Part shown: positions 41,814-53,690 of the stretch, in pieces
Position numbering within the stretch: position 1 is the stretch's first letter
Layout of the letters: each line of letters begins with the position of its first letter
NCBI RefSeq assembly: GCF_000090795.2
Contig: NW_003546368.1
Coordinates: forward strand, 146,465-200,271
Direction: 5' to 3'
From: Amphimedon queenslandica
Taxonomy: Eukaryota; Porifera; Demospongiae; Haplosclerida; Niphatidae
DNA: 53,807 nt
The notes under the pieces: generated by a model
What the model was told of the DNA's origin: nothing
What the model saw: only the letters and a program-made list of their open reading frames with translations
The model's database searches: none
Made by a program: the position numbers and the translations under genes

Positions 41814-43396
41814 GGTTTTGATGATAATTGGGTCCAGTCAAATTTGGTAAGTACATTTCTTTTTCCTCACCTTCCCCCTCTCTCTCTCTTTCTCATTAGA
41901 TGTTGAAGTTAATGTCCCTGAGTCTCTTGATATATCCAGTCTAAAAGGAGAGGTGTACAACCAGGAGAAGTTGAACTACCAGAAGAAACTGGACCAGCAC
42001 AACCTGAAGGTATGTAATAGAACACACTCAATTCAATTTCAATATGATGAATAACTTTTGTTGTATTTATAGTTGAAATTGGTGAAGGTGTATTGTCACA
42101 GTTAGCCGAATGGGATTTGAAATTGAGGGCTACAAGAGAGCTGTATTCTGCACTAAGAACCAAGGCAGGTTCTCATACTCTCATACACTGGTACTGCCAT
42201 GAACTGGGTACTGGAACACATGAGAGACCCAGGTGCGTACCTTTACCAGTAGACCAATACTTTTACTATTTTATTATTTTTAGATTTTACAGGCCTCCTG
42301 GTGGTGTCAAGTTTGGAGTGGGTTGGGCTGATAAAGGAGGTCTGGCCAGTGAGGGCTCTATTGCTATTGTAATGTCACTGGGTTTTACTAGGGAACAGGC
42401 TATGAAAGCTTTGAAAGCTATAGTGAGTCAATTAATGATAATATAAATAGCATATCAGTTTATGCAACAAAAATTAACCTTGGCTTGAAATATTTTTATA
42501 TTTTAAAGTAAATATGCAATCATTGCAGTTACAATTTTTAAATATACATGACTGACTCTTCTCTTTATTATTAATAGGATAATATTGTAGAGAGAGCTGC
42601 TGATTGAGTGTTCAGTCATATGGATGAACTACAACAAATGGAAGAAAGTAAACCAATGGAGGATGAACAATTCAGTGATGAGACTGGAAGTGAGTTGATC
42701 TTTTAATAGCTTTACATTTAAACCCTACATGTAGTCCTCATTCCCATTAATCTTCATTCCTTCTATCATATATACTAAACCTGCCTGTGCTCTTGCTAGT
42801 CCATTAAGTCCATTGTCTGGTTATGCAATATCATCAGAGAATAATCATCATTCACCACCTAAACTTTTCCACCCAAATTGTGCATTAAAATATGCTACCC
42901 ACTTAACAGTACTTGATTGATTGGAGAATTTATCTAGTCAAGTACATGTACATCAGCATTTAAAACAGTTGCAACTCGAATGTAAAATAAAAATATCCTG
43001 TAAAGAAACCTGCTCCACTCTCGTTTTGAGTACAGTCTATTAGCATTCATCAGTCATATGGGTACCTCAACAATGACTGGTCATTATGTGTGTCACATTA
43101 AGAAGGATGGCAAGTGGATCATATTTAATGACAACAAAGTAGCCGAGTCTGTGGCTCCACCTAAAGACCACGCCTACCTCTTTCTACAAGAGAGAACATT
43201 AAAACACTGAGAGGATGTGTGGAGTTTAGATAATATTTGACTACAAAAAAAGACAGCATAAGCATAATAAAGCAATAAAATTAAATCAAAAACACACGGA
43301 ATTTAATAATTGCAGCACTGATAAAGTGCACTCTCTAGTTTTGCATAGTAAAGAACACACTGTAAATATATAATAAAAGACACTTGACATTTTTAA

Positions 43397-45877
43397 TTAA
43401 TTTTGTGTATCAAGTAGTGGTCTTTTCAATTCTTCAACAGCAGTAGTAATAACTGGTTGATTATTTTCCAGTAACAGATCATCAGATGTAACAGAAACAT
43501 GACGTTCATCGTATTGTTGTGGATTCTCCATACGACCAGCAATCCAGTTATTATCTAGTGGCAGATGAGTTTCTTCTTGATCATTGATGACCATTGGATT
43601 ACTTCTTTTATGATAACGTTGACATGCTTTTATCATTTTGTATACCTGGTAAATTATATAGCCTGGTATAAAAATGCCAAAAACTGGACTGGTGACAGTT
43701 GGTATTGCAATTATATAAATTGAAGCTAGTATATCACCTACAGATATTTTAGAATCACATGATAAATTAAAAATAGACCCTTTCTTCACATACAGGAAGG
43801 AAGCAACACTGCTTGCACAGCCAATAACCATAGCTGCAAACATGATTAAAAATTCAAAAAAGTTATGAATATTTCTTCAAAAGGGACGAAAAATAATAAC
43901 TATTACTGCAAGTAAAAATGAAAATAGAGCTTGAGAAAGTGGTATAAAGACATAAGGTGTCATGTACTGACTTAAAATGATTATTCTTACCAGTAGGTAT
44001 AGTCCAGCCATGAAACGATAATCATAAGTATTCTCAGTTCCATTCTTATAAGGACCAGTAAACACATCACCCAGTGATATTAGTAGCTGTTTCCTCAGAT
44101 GTAAACAATCCAATAACTTGTGAAACCATTTGAATCGATAAAACAATATACAAAGTGTTGGTAAGAGTATCAGAAACAATAAAACTATAATAGCAAAGAA
44201 ACCAGTAGCTCCATGTACATCTTTAAAGTAATCCTGCTTCCTATCGTAATAGAATTTGGTAGTGTTAATACCAAACATTTCATTCTTAGGAGTAAAACTC
44301 AATATTTTAAAAGAAGTGGCAGCTAATTGAGTAAAGCAGAGTATATATATTGATGCTATGGAGTGAGTAAAAGATGGTTCAATGCCACTCATACTCCAGA
44401 AACGAGCCATGCAATGATGAAATGGTCTAGTAATAAATACTACACATTTAAAACCTTTATCATACAATGTTATCCAGCCATAGAGTAGGAGGAGGAGAAG
44501 CAATGGATAGAATCCTATCACATACCAAAAGGAAATTACTCCTAATGGTGTACTTTCTGACGTGCATATTGAATAACCATACATAAATTGTGTTAAATCT
44601 AGATTAAATAGATTGCATGGTACTTCAATGAGTGATACTATTTTATTATCCGGGTAATAATAATGAAGAATAGAATAATTTATCATTATTATTTGTGAAT
44701 AAAATACCACTCCATTAATAGATCCATTGGTTAGTTGAATATTTAGTATTATTATTAATAATACCATGATTGTAATCACAAATATTTCTGTTACAAAAAA
44801 AGTTAGTAAACTATAATCATCACATTCAACACATATGTAGACATTATTTACAGGTACTCCCTTTGATGCACAATTAATGTAACTCTCCTTAGTCCTACTG
44901 TTATGACAGCATTCATAACGAATGTATTGAGATGAGCAAGGAAGTTTATAGTGTGGTTCTAGAGCCATATCACAAGTATTGATTGTGCTACAGTTCCTAT
45001 TACTACTACAATAAGTTTCCAAAGTTATAGTTTTACTAGTATTGATATTAATTAGATTGAGTGTTTCAATATAAAGTGAAACTTCAATAGAATCAACATC
45101 AATATAGTCATTGAAACATTTATTTACTTGAAAACAATTATCACTGCAGCTACAACCATAACCACTGCTTGGTTCAGAGATTTTGTAACAGTCATTGATG
45201 TGGGAAGAATTAATACTACTACAAACATTAAGACCATATATCCAGTCATACTCATTGTTGGTGCAAGTATCTGTAATATAAGCATCAAACGAAAGATAAT
45301 CGCACTGACAGTTGTCATGTCGATAGTAATCATAGCAATATAAGATATTAGCCATGTTGCATAATTGTAATTTATAATTTGGACAAGCTTTATTCCTTAG
45401 TACTAGATCATTGTGTGTAGTAATATCAAAGGATGGTTCAGTACATGTAACAGAAACATTGTTACAATTATAAAGACTAGCACATTGAAATGCAATGTAC
45501 CTCAACCAGTTATATGAAGAAGACGAAACATGTAGACACGTGATACTAACCTCTTCATATCTACTACCATCCCTCATACCAATAATACTCACATTATTCC
45601 TCAGTAGCTGTTGCTCTAGTAGACTAGTAGTGTCTAGTGTATATGTACCAGGAGACAGGTTGATAAGGATACCTGATGAACAGTTGTATTGTAGAGTAGC
45701 AGTTCCTTGTATAGCTAGATCAATAGTAGCACAAGGTGTTTGAACTCCTCCAGTCCAACAAGAGGTATTGTTGATACCATCAGATGAACTAACATAGATC
45801 CTGCACTCTAAACTGGCAACAGAATATACCAGAACAAGAGAAAGAAGAGAGACAAGAGCCACTTTAGGTAGCATCAT
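43397..45877 (-). pseudogene. Multi-pass receptor 2 with one in-frame stop
   Basis: Paralogue of 35446-37920. Signal peptide and first 150 residues nearly identical; middle ectodomain (about 160-360) very different; membrane part similar. The frame is open from 45877 to a TGA at 43877-43879, just after FRPF, and then continues in the same frame for 148 more codons from the next Met (43843), ending RPLLDTQN. Receptor 1 has Asn (AAT) at the stop position, so only this codon is changed. A product ending there would lose the last two membrane segments and the tail with NWIAGRMENPQQY. It may be a null copy or an assembly/allele effect. Confidence 0.85.
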
Positions 45878-46101
45878 TCCACCAGATGATTTCTAACTCT
45901 AATAAGGCTAGACTATTGCTTTATATTATACTGTTTATTCTAAACAGGAACTACCTATACCATAGTTGATTAAATTTTGCTCTAGCCCATCCGCCGACTG
46001 CTATTGTTTCAGGTATATTTCTAACTGTATTGATAAGTTAACTTGGTACAATATTTATCACAACTGTCAAGCATGTTGTACCTGACTGGGACACTTTGAC
46101 T

Positions 46102-46182
46102 GCAATAACAGTACGTGATCATCAATAGCTAATGGTATGTTTAACATACCATTAGCTATTGATGATCATGTACTGTTATTGC
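46102..46182. repeat. Near-perfect 40-bp hairpin
   Basis: Arms 46102-46141 and 46143-46182 pair at 39 of 40 positions around a single-base centre. The left arm runs GCAATAACAGTACGTGATCA onward. The corresponding region upstream of receptor 1 (about 38500-38560) has one arm only, so the second arm is a new inverted duplication. Confidence 0.92.
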
Positions 46183-46244
46183 TCTTGATGCATTAAAAGG
46201 TTAAATGTCTGTAGCTGTATTACTATTTTAATTTAGTATGTTTA

Positions 46245-46448
46245 CCATATAGTGGGTTATTTTCAAGGATAACAGATTTCGCGAGTTTCGCGCATTTTTC
46301 TAGATTTGCGAAACTAAATTCCTTGAAAATCAATTTAACATGGTATACAATGGCAGATTAGTGGAAATTTGCAAAAATTAATTCCACGAACCTCCGGATA
46401 CTGGTCATTCGCAAAATTTATTATCCTTGAAAAGAACCCGCTATATAC
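46245..46448. mobile_element. Mariner-like MITE, second copy
   Basis: Left CCATATAGTGGGTTATTTTC, right GAAAAGAACCCGCTATATAC, TA on both sides. Same family as 15886-16077. Confidence 0.75.
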
Positions 46449-46851
46449 TATGTCTGACTATTGTGATTTCAATTCGTAACTAAGCACTTTTATACATGAT
46501 ACATTCATGATAATAATAATAATTATTATTGTAGACTAACTGCTCATTGATAATGCCTATCCCAACCCATGATGATGATCTATTGTTGTCTGGTTTATGT
46601 TAATGTAATTTTTGTACAGTATCACACCAGTTGGATTGTGTGCTCATTAACTGACCTGATGTTACCATGGTAGCCGTCATGACTGACCCACAGATAAGAA
46701 TAGTGACAGCATCAATGAGTATACTGTCAATATACAAAAGTGAGTAATACCATAAATGGTAATTAAATTCAACACCCATAAATGGTAATTAAATTCAACA
46801 TGTTAACACAGCAACCCTGTTTTGTTGCATTGTGAACCATAAATCAAATTA

Positions 46852-48135
46852 AACTAACCAGGAGGTTGTTATCAGTTCAGTGATTATTCCAAACTACTTT
46901 CTTCTGTCAAGGGTAGCACCCCAGAGGAAGAGAAGGAGAGAAAAAGAAACAGAAGGTATTCATGTGTTCAAGACACTCATTGATACAGGAGACCGAGAAT
47001 TTAGCTCCAACAGACAAGTGTTTAATATTTATTAAGTAATAACTTTTTTCAATTTGTAGGATGTTCAAGAATTTTTTCCTCACCTATCTGCCATAGAACA
47101 AGCAGAAGTAAGAATTATAGCATTTTATCTTGTCATTTCTATAGCACACTAGTAGGGGTATAAGGAATGTTGCTAATTTATACCAGTATTGGTATTGACT
47201 GGTACTAGTCTATACATACATGTATTATAACAAGAGTGGTTGTGCCTTGATGAATGTACTTGCATTTGGTTGAGGAGAAGGTTACTTGTATTGTTGTTTC
47301 TGGTAAAGTCTGTTATTCAGTTATACCAGAATCCATATTGATTTTTCCTGTTCTAATGGAAACTGCTTCAAATCAAAATAGCTAATGATTACCCTCTCAC
47401 TCTCTCTTTATTTTTTTCTCTCTATTTTAAGCTGAAGTGGCTGCTTGGAATAGGAAGATAGCACAGTTAGTTGCAAGAAAAAAGAAATTGTTAGTCAAAT
47501 GCTGACAAAAAGTTATAAAGATGTTTTTGTGTATAGTAATCACAAGAAGGCAGTGAGAGCTAAAGTCTCTTTTTTGTCTTGTCTTGGATAGTATTCATCA
47601 TCTGTTGATGTTCCAAACTTTTATTAACTAAATTAAAGACAAAAAGTACCATTATTATTTATTATTTTTAAAAAATAGTTTTGTTTATTTTAGGATGAAT
47701 CCATTTCTAAAGTATCTTTTTGTTCAGCTAGAAAAATTTGCTTTTGATAAGAATTGGGTCCCAGTCAAATTGGTGAGTTTAATTGTTTGAGAAAACAACA
47801 GTTTTACCACATTTCTATACTTTTTCCTTCCCCCACTCTCTTTCCTCTTGTTAGATATTGATTTACCCGAGTGTCTTATCTAAAAGGATCAGGTATACAA
47901 CTTGAAGAAGTAGAGCTACCAGAAGAAAGTGGACCAGCACAACCTGAAGGTAATAGAACACACACACGCACACACACACAGACACAATGTAATTTAAAAG
48001 ATTTAATTAAATGTTGTTCTTGTATTTGAGATTGGGAAAGGTGTATGCTGTATTGTCACAGTTAGCCTGAATGAGATAAGGCCATATACCACACTAAGTA
48101 GTTTTTCATACTATCATACACTGGTATTGGAATAA
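46852..48135 (+). pseudogene. USP5/13-type protease, decayed copy 2, 5' part
   Basis: Exons parallel those of copy 1: 46852-47017, 47060-47107 (DVQEFFPHLSAIEQAE), about 47266-47385, about 47432-47640, 47694-47770 (FLKYLFVQLEKFAFDKNWVP), 47855-47950 and about 48029-48135. Most contain stops or frameshifts. All the zinc-finger and catalytic-Cys exons seen in copy 1 are missing. The order and the intergenic sequence before it (45900-46800 against 37930-38780 and 40130-40200) show it is a segmental duplicate of copy 1, followed by deletions. Confidence 0.82.
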
Positions 48136-48650
48136 GTCTTGTGTGTTTGTTTTTTAGAAATAATAATTAAAGCCTACCGTAAACTGGGTATAGACTTTCT
48201 TATTTTAAATCATTCTGTCTATCAGTTTTTTAATGATGTATTTCCCAAAAATAGTAATAACAGAGTACATATGCACTCTTGGTAATAAGAAAGCTATTGA
48301 AAATCAACATTACAATAGCAACTAGACAGAGCACCTGCAGGTGCAGAAATTAATTTAAAATACTTTTACTAGAAAAAGGAATACAAGTGCTGTAAAATTA
48401 CACAACTTATTTTAAAAACATAATAAAAATAAGGAAACTATTGTACATAAGTACATATGAAATAGACTATTGAGTGAGTCCTTATAAACTGGACAGAGCG
48501 TTAGCTCATTGTATGTAACACAAAAGATGGCAAAAGGCCATAGGAGTACAATTGATTAAAAGTACATGTTTATATAATGATAAATTAACACAAAAGATAC
48601 AACCTACTACTAGTCTATGTTCATGAGTTATAATTATTATCACATAATCA
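48136..48650. other. 3' flank of the SRCR gene
   Basis: AT-rich, no gene seen. It marks the start of the block that separates the two halves of USP copy 2. Confidence 0.4.
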
Positions 48651-51600
48651 TTAGAAGCCTACTACATCATATCCAACCTCTTCCTCTAGAGATTTTTGCA
48701 CTCTAATTGTTTGTTCCTTGTTGCGACCTCCTCTAGCAATAGAGAGCTTCCTCATTCTCTTCATGATGCATCCCATAATACTTATACTATAGATATTATA
48801 CAAATAGCATGAATGATAGCTCGAATTCTCTGCTTACCCAATAACAAGGATGAATATAGCCAATATAAGCAATCCTACTCCACTTCCTAAAATTGCATCC
48901 TCCGTTTTCAGAGATCGAGCTTTACTTGTTTGTGGTGTTGATGTTTGTGTTGGTAATGTTGCAGTGTTTGTAATTGAGATAGTCACTGTTTAACATACAA
49001 AAATACCATTATTATGCACAACTATACATACCTTTGCAGTCAACAGCAGCTACTGGTCCATTATAACTTTTTCCATCATCCAGCTCAATTGTGTGATGCC
49101 TACAGTCCTCCAACATGTCTTCATTTCCAATACAATAAACGTTAGAGAACCTTATGGCTTTGTTGGACCTTGTATAAGGCGAATTATCAACTGCTTCCCC
49201 AGCTATATGCAAATATAAAACTAGAATCATTATAATAAGGTTTAGTTAGACTCACCAGATGTGCCATAGGCTTTGAGTTGCTTGCATACTACTCTAGCAT
49301 CAGCATCATCCCAACCATTAGCAGAAACAAGAGTCCACACTCCATCAATGCAAGCCTCTACATATCCTTCATAGGAATGCTTTCCACCTGTAAGTCGTAT
49401 AGACCCTTCACTGCAATCTGGCATAATAATTAATAATACATCACACCATCATGTTAAACTTACTGTCACGACAGAGGAGACCAACTCCAGCATAAGAGTA
49501 GCAATTAAAATTTGGTGCCACAACCTTTGAGCAGTCAGCAATGTAGTTCTCATGACCAAAGCACTCAACATTCCCATAGATTACTGGACCATCCCCAACT
49601 CCAAACTCACCATTGGTGTAAATAATAGCTCCTATACAAATGAGATAATAATTTTCCATATGTCCACTCATTCACTCACCCTTAACATCTCCATATCCAG
49701 CTTGTTTACAGGCTACATGAGCGGCAGATTTCCTAAAGTTGCTGGAACAGAAACCACCCCATACTCCATTAGTGCATATTTCCAATCGACCTTCCCTGTC
49801 TATTGTACCATTGACTAGTCGTATCTCTCCTTCATTGCAATCTGTCCTGTCTGTAATATATGTCAGTGATCTAGCCAGCATTTTGTCGCAATAAACAATA
49901 TGTATATACAGTGAGCAAAGAAACAATTAGATATGGGTACTATTGCATTAATGTACAGTCTCAAATGTTTTATTTATAATATCTACATGTATGAACCTTC
50001 TATAATGCTAGTAGGAGTAATCAACTTAATAACTTACAGTAGCATTTAAGACCAAGTGAGGCAGGGCATGTACAACTATAAAAATTTTGAGTGAAGCTAC
50101 AGTATCTGAGACCATTGCCAGGGCATCTCATATATGCTATTGATTCTATCCCAGTTGACACACCAAACCGACTGTCTCTATATAATACTGATACTATTGG
50201 AATAATAACAATTATTAGTATACCATCATTACTGTTTTGTGTATGTTGATATGTTTACTCAAAACACTCAGATATGCATTGTGTTTGCATTGTAACTTAC
50301 AGTTTGTTGCAACTCGAGAGTCATCAAGGCTGTTACACAAAAGTGCACCAATTTGTGCTGAGTTGTAGTAATAATAATAGTATCCACTGTAATAACCATA
50401 GACATATTTACAGAATGGAGTCCATGCATTTCTATAGCAGATTTCAACTCTTCCCTCTATACTGGTTTCAGTGTCTTTCCCGTTGACTAATCTGGTCTTG
50501 TAATTTTCAGCACAGCTTTCATCTACAGTTTTGATCGTAACATTAGATTAACTGTTAAAATGATTCTATTTTTACTTTTTGGAGCTGTTGTGTCACATGT
50601 AAGATAAACAGTGGTTGACAGTGGATTACAGTAACGTGCAGTTTGTCTGTAGAAACTTGAATACCTGTTACAAAAATTCAAATTACTATAGCTACTACTA
50701 CAAGAAGAATATGGTCCAAATCCAAAAATAGGCCATGGCCCAGAACCAATTTTATATTGAACATCTGCAAAATTACAGTATAAATCAATGATTGTATATT
50801 TGTGTATTTACTGTTTCCTGTGTAGCCTAACTGCTTGCAAGCTACTTTTGATGTACTACACCTCCATCTATAACCACAAACAGCTGTCCAGCGCCCATTA
50901 TTATCACAGATTTGGAGCATTCCACTTAAACTGTTAGAGCTGGATGTCCTGTTATTGTACAGACGAATGGATCCACTTGTACATGTACCTGGTGTATATA
51001 ATTATAATGAGAAAAAAGCTCATGGCTAATAATAGTGAGCAATACACAAATATGTACAAAATTACAATCTATATAGTTTTGTTATGTAGCCACTTACCCA
51101 TATCAAAGTCACATTGGATATAAAGTGTGTCTCTTGCAGTATTACAGTAGTAATGTGCATAATAGCTTGTAACATAACTGGATGAATTTGTCAAGCAATT
51201 GACTATTGTATTGTTGTTATTGTAGCATGTAGGAGTAGAGGATGATAAGGTATATTTTGCAACATAACTTATTGTAGACCACGAGCCATTGTTTGATACT
51301 GTCAGTGGTGCTATAATAATGACAAGTGTGCATTAAGGTATAGAAAGAAAGGTATAGACAAACTTGGATTAGTGTGACCCAAATCATTACAGAGAGCAAC
51401 CGAATATTCTTGCCTCCATTGATAGTCACAGACAGCAGTCCATTTCACACCATCACAAATTTGAAGCATCCCTTTAGTTTCATTAGCCTCTCCATTGTCA
51501 TACAGACGTATATCTTCAAAATTACAGCTCCCTTCTGCAGAGTGATTATCAATGTTATACAGCTCACATTTATAAAATTTACCTGTAAGAGAAAGAAAAG

Positions 51601-51652
51601 CAATGAGAACTACTTCTGGTATCAATAATAAATTCTTCATGGCTCTCTGCAT
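48651..51652 (-). CDS. Scavenger-receptor (SRCR) membrane protein, five SRCR domains
   Basis: About twelve exons on the minus strand. Exon 1 (about 51365-51652) has a signal peptide (LLLIPEVVLIAFLSLTG) and the first half of SRCR 1. Then come about 51099-51311, 50812-50991, 50575-50765, 50300-50525, 50038-50195, 49680-49853, 49464-49632, 49255-49420 and 49032-49202. Each SRCR domain is coded by two exons split at the same place, after ACKQLGY-like sequence. Domains 4 and 5 are canonical (GEIRLVNGT, LEICTNGVWGGFC, VACKQAGYG, then NVECFGHENYIADC); domains 1-3 are divergent. Exon 48838-48985 holds a Thr-rich stalk and the membrane segment (ILGSGVGLLILAIFILVIG). Exon 48651-48786 holds a basic tail ending EEEVGYDVVGF. 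A type I surface receptor; SRCR families in sponges are linked to recognition of microbes and self. Exon edges are by eye. Confidence 0.85.
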
Positions 51653-51688
51653 CCAACTGCTTGATAATGCACTGCAGTATCAATGCTG

Positions 51689-51699
51689 CCTTATAAAAC
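51689..51699 (-). promoter_or_regulatory. Possible TATA-like element of the SRCR gene
   Basis: TTTTATAAGG on the minus strand about 40 bp before the ATG at 51652. Weak match. Confidence 0.25.
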
Positions 51700-52329
51700 A
51701 AAGCACTGCATCATTTCCTCCTTGTATGACCACTTGCATAATATACTATGGGAGCTAATACATGCATGCTATGTATAACAAAACTTTTTTTACTCAGTAA
51801 CAGTTCAAAGTGCACTTTATGTAAGGGGTATTGTTTCAATCAAAGAGCATGAGTCAATAGATTTATGATACCGGTACTGTTAGTTTGTTTATACAAACCT
51901 GACTTTATGAATAGCTACTTGAGTTTTGTAAATACTGGGTGTGTTTATGTAAAAATGCATAGAAGTTTTTATAAATGCATAAATGTAAATTCAGTATAAT
52001 ACAGCTATTTATATGACTATGATAAACATTGTACTGGTTATTTATAATGATCAACAGTACAGTATTTTATTTTAACTATGGTATACAAAGGCAGTCAGAT
52101 TTTTTCCAAGTATTTTGCTCAATTGTCTGACCAAATTCTGTGTTCTTCTACCATTTTAACAACAAATCAACAATTATGATATAAATTATGTAAAAGTAAT
52201 TTAACATAAAACCAATTATACATGTCCAACTGCAGGGTTTCCCGCATAGCAAGCTAAGTGAGTTAAACAGCATGCTTTATGACCTGACAAGCACTGAAGT
52301 ACAGCACATGGCAATTGGAGCAACTTTTA
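51700..52329. other. Upstream region of the SRCR gene
   Basis: AT-rich spacer, no gene or strong repeat recognised. Confidence 0.4.
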
Positions 52330-52560
52330 AAATTCATTTTTAAAAAAATCCAAATTTAATCAAAATCAGCTCGAAGTTGATACACAATATAAGTACATGT
52401 ATATGTATCAGAAAAAATTATTAAAATGAAAAATCCTCTCCTAGTCATTTTTTGAATAAATTTGGCCAAATCTAAGGCTATAGCCTTTAGTTGTTGGCCA
52501 AATTTTTTAGAAACTTAGAATTTACATAACTTATGAACTTAATCTGAATCAGCTCAAATT
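52330..52560 (-). repeat. Dispersed repeat copy before USP copy 2, 3' part
   Basis: A minus-oriented member of the 12040-12400 family (CAGCTCGAAGTTGATACACA, GTACATGTATATGTATCAGA), followed by a short inverted block GGCTATAGCC. It runs directly into the USP fragment at 52563. Confidence 0.65.
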
Positions 52561-52562
52561 TG

Positions 52563-53690
52563 ATAAACAACAAGAAACAGGCTTTGAAAGCTTTGAAGGC
52601 TACAGTTATAACAATAATGTGATCAAATGTAAATACATATCAGTTTATGTGATCATAGCTTGAAATTTTTTCTATTTTTAAGTAAATACTCATTGTTACA
52701 GTTACAATTTTTAAATGAATGACTAACCATTATTCTCTTTATTATTAATGTAAATAGAGCTGCTGATTGGAGGTTCAGTCAGATGGAGGCTACAACAAAC
52801 GGAATAAGGTGAACCAATGGAGGAGGAGGAACAGTTCAGTGAAGAGCTGAAAGTGAGTTGATCTTTCAGTAGCTTTATATTTGAACCCTACATGTAATCC
52901 TCATTCCCATTAATCTCTATTTGTTCTTGATTATGCATACTATAGATATCTACCATGGCTCTTAGTAGTTCATTCTCTGGTTATGCAGCACTAGTTCAGA
53001 GAATAAGTATCATAATCATCACTTAAACAATTCCACTCAAACTGTGCATTAAAATATGCTACCCACTTAAACAACACTTGCTTGATTGAAGAATTCGTCT
53101 AGCAAGTACATCAGCATTTAAATCAATGTTAAACCAACTGTAACTCCACTGTAAAATATTTTGATATTTTTATATTCTGAATTCTTATAGCATTCTATTA
53201 GCATTCATCAAACTGGTTAATATGTGTGTCAGAGGCGTATTTAGGGGGGGGGGCTGAGGGGGCTTGAGCACCCCCCTCAGGGCTGGGCTCAGAAAAAATT
53301 ACTGAAGTCCTGGACTCTTGCATCACTACCAAGCCTCTTAACAAAGTTATCTAGCCCCCTGATCATGATTTCAGCAGTTTCCAGTGCTTTAAGGAGCAAT
53401 CAGAAGTACCAGTAACATAGCAGTATGCTTGAAATAATCTTGGCCCCACCCATAATTGACGAAAATGCAGGAAAAGGCTGTTTTACCGCCGTAAAAGTGG
53501 GTGTGGCCAAAATCGCGGCGCGCGCCCTCAGCACCTCCCTTCTCTAATTCCTAGATACGCCCCTGTGTGTCACATTCAGAAAGATGGCAAGTGGATCATA
53601 TTTAATGACAACAAAGTAGCCACTTAAAACCATGCCAATATCTATATTTACAAGAGAGAACATTAACACATTGAGAGTGTACTACTGGAA
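52563..53690 (+). pseudogene. USP5/13-type protease, decayed copy 2, 3' part
   Basis: 52563-52600 keeps QALKALKAT of the second UBA domain. About 52755-52852 keeps the RAADWRFSQMEA-like segment and the acidic EEEEQFSEE stretch. 53190-53690 keeps the last exon around the catalytic His motif, with KKDGKWIIFNDNKVA after a hAT element. This continues the 46852-48135 fragment; the SRCR gene lies between them. Stops and the insertion make it non-functional. Confidence 0.8.
53232..53564. mobile_element. hAT-type element inside the USP copy 2 catalytic-His exon
   Basis: Ends GAGGCGTATTTAGG and CTAGATACGCCCCT. Direct repeat GTGTGTCA at 53224-53231 and 53565-53572. The GGCGTAT ends match the element in kelch-kinase B. 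It sits in the codons of the HYVCH motif. Confidence 0.88.

Larger units (their letters stand above)
34560..43210 (+). pseudogene. USP5/13-type ubiquitin protease, decayed copy 1
   Basis: Recognisable exons: 34560-34610 (HSKTLVQLPTDKKVPI), 34661-34750 (zinc-finger UBP: GWK...NLWLRVTDDSMLCCRRYY), 38201-38313 (LGTITPGGAD, VYSYG), 39695-39767 (NSVIQVLLALAEFKEM), 39806-39877, 40718-40890 (KLARRLLSGDYSKP), 40937-40987 (DVQEFFLHLL), about 41161-41275, 41322-41556, 41614-41850, 41900-42009, 42072-42232 and 42284-42423 (two UBA domains), 42579-42690, 43031-43210 (HMGTSTMTGHYVCHIKKDGK, carrying the catalytic His). Isopeptidase T of this type disassembles free ubiquitin chains. Lesions: TGA at a zinc-finger Cys, the catalytic Cys box mutated and shifted, stops in the 41161 exon, frameshifts in the 41900 and 42072 exons, and TGA for Trp in the second UBA. 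The minus-strand gene 35446-37920 lies inside one of its introns. Confidence 0.85.

Noticed and set aside
43877..43879. Selenocysteine at the TGA of receptor 2
   Set aside because: The paralogue has Asn, not Cys, at this site, and no selenocysteine insertion element was recognised.
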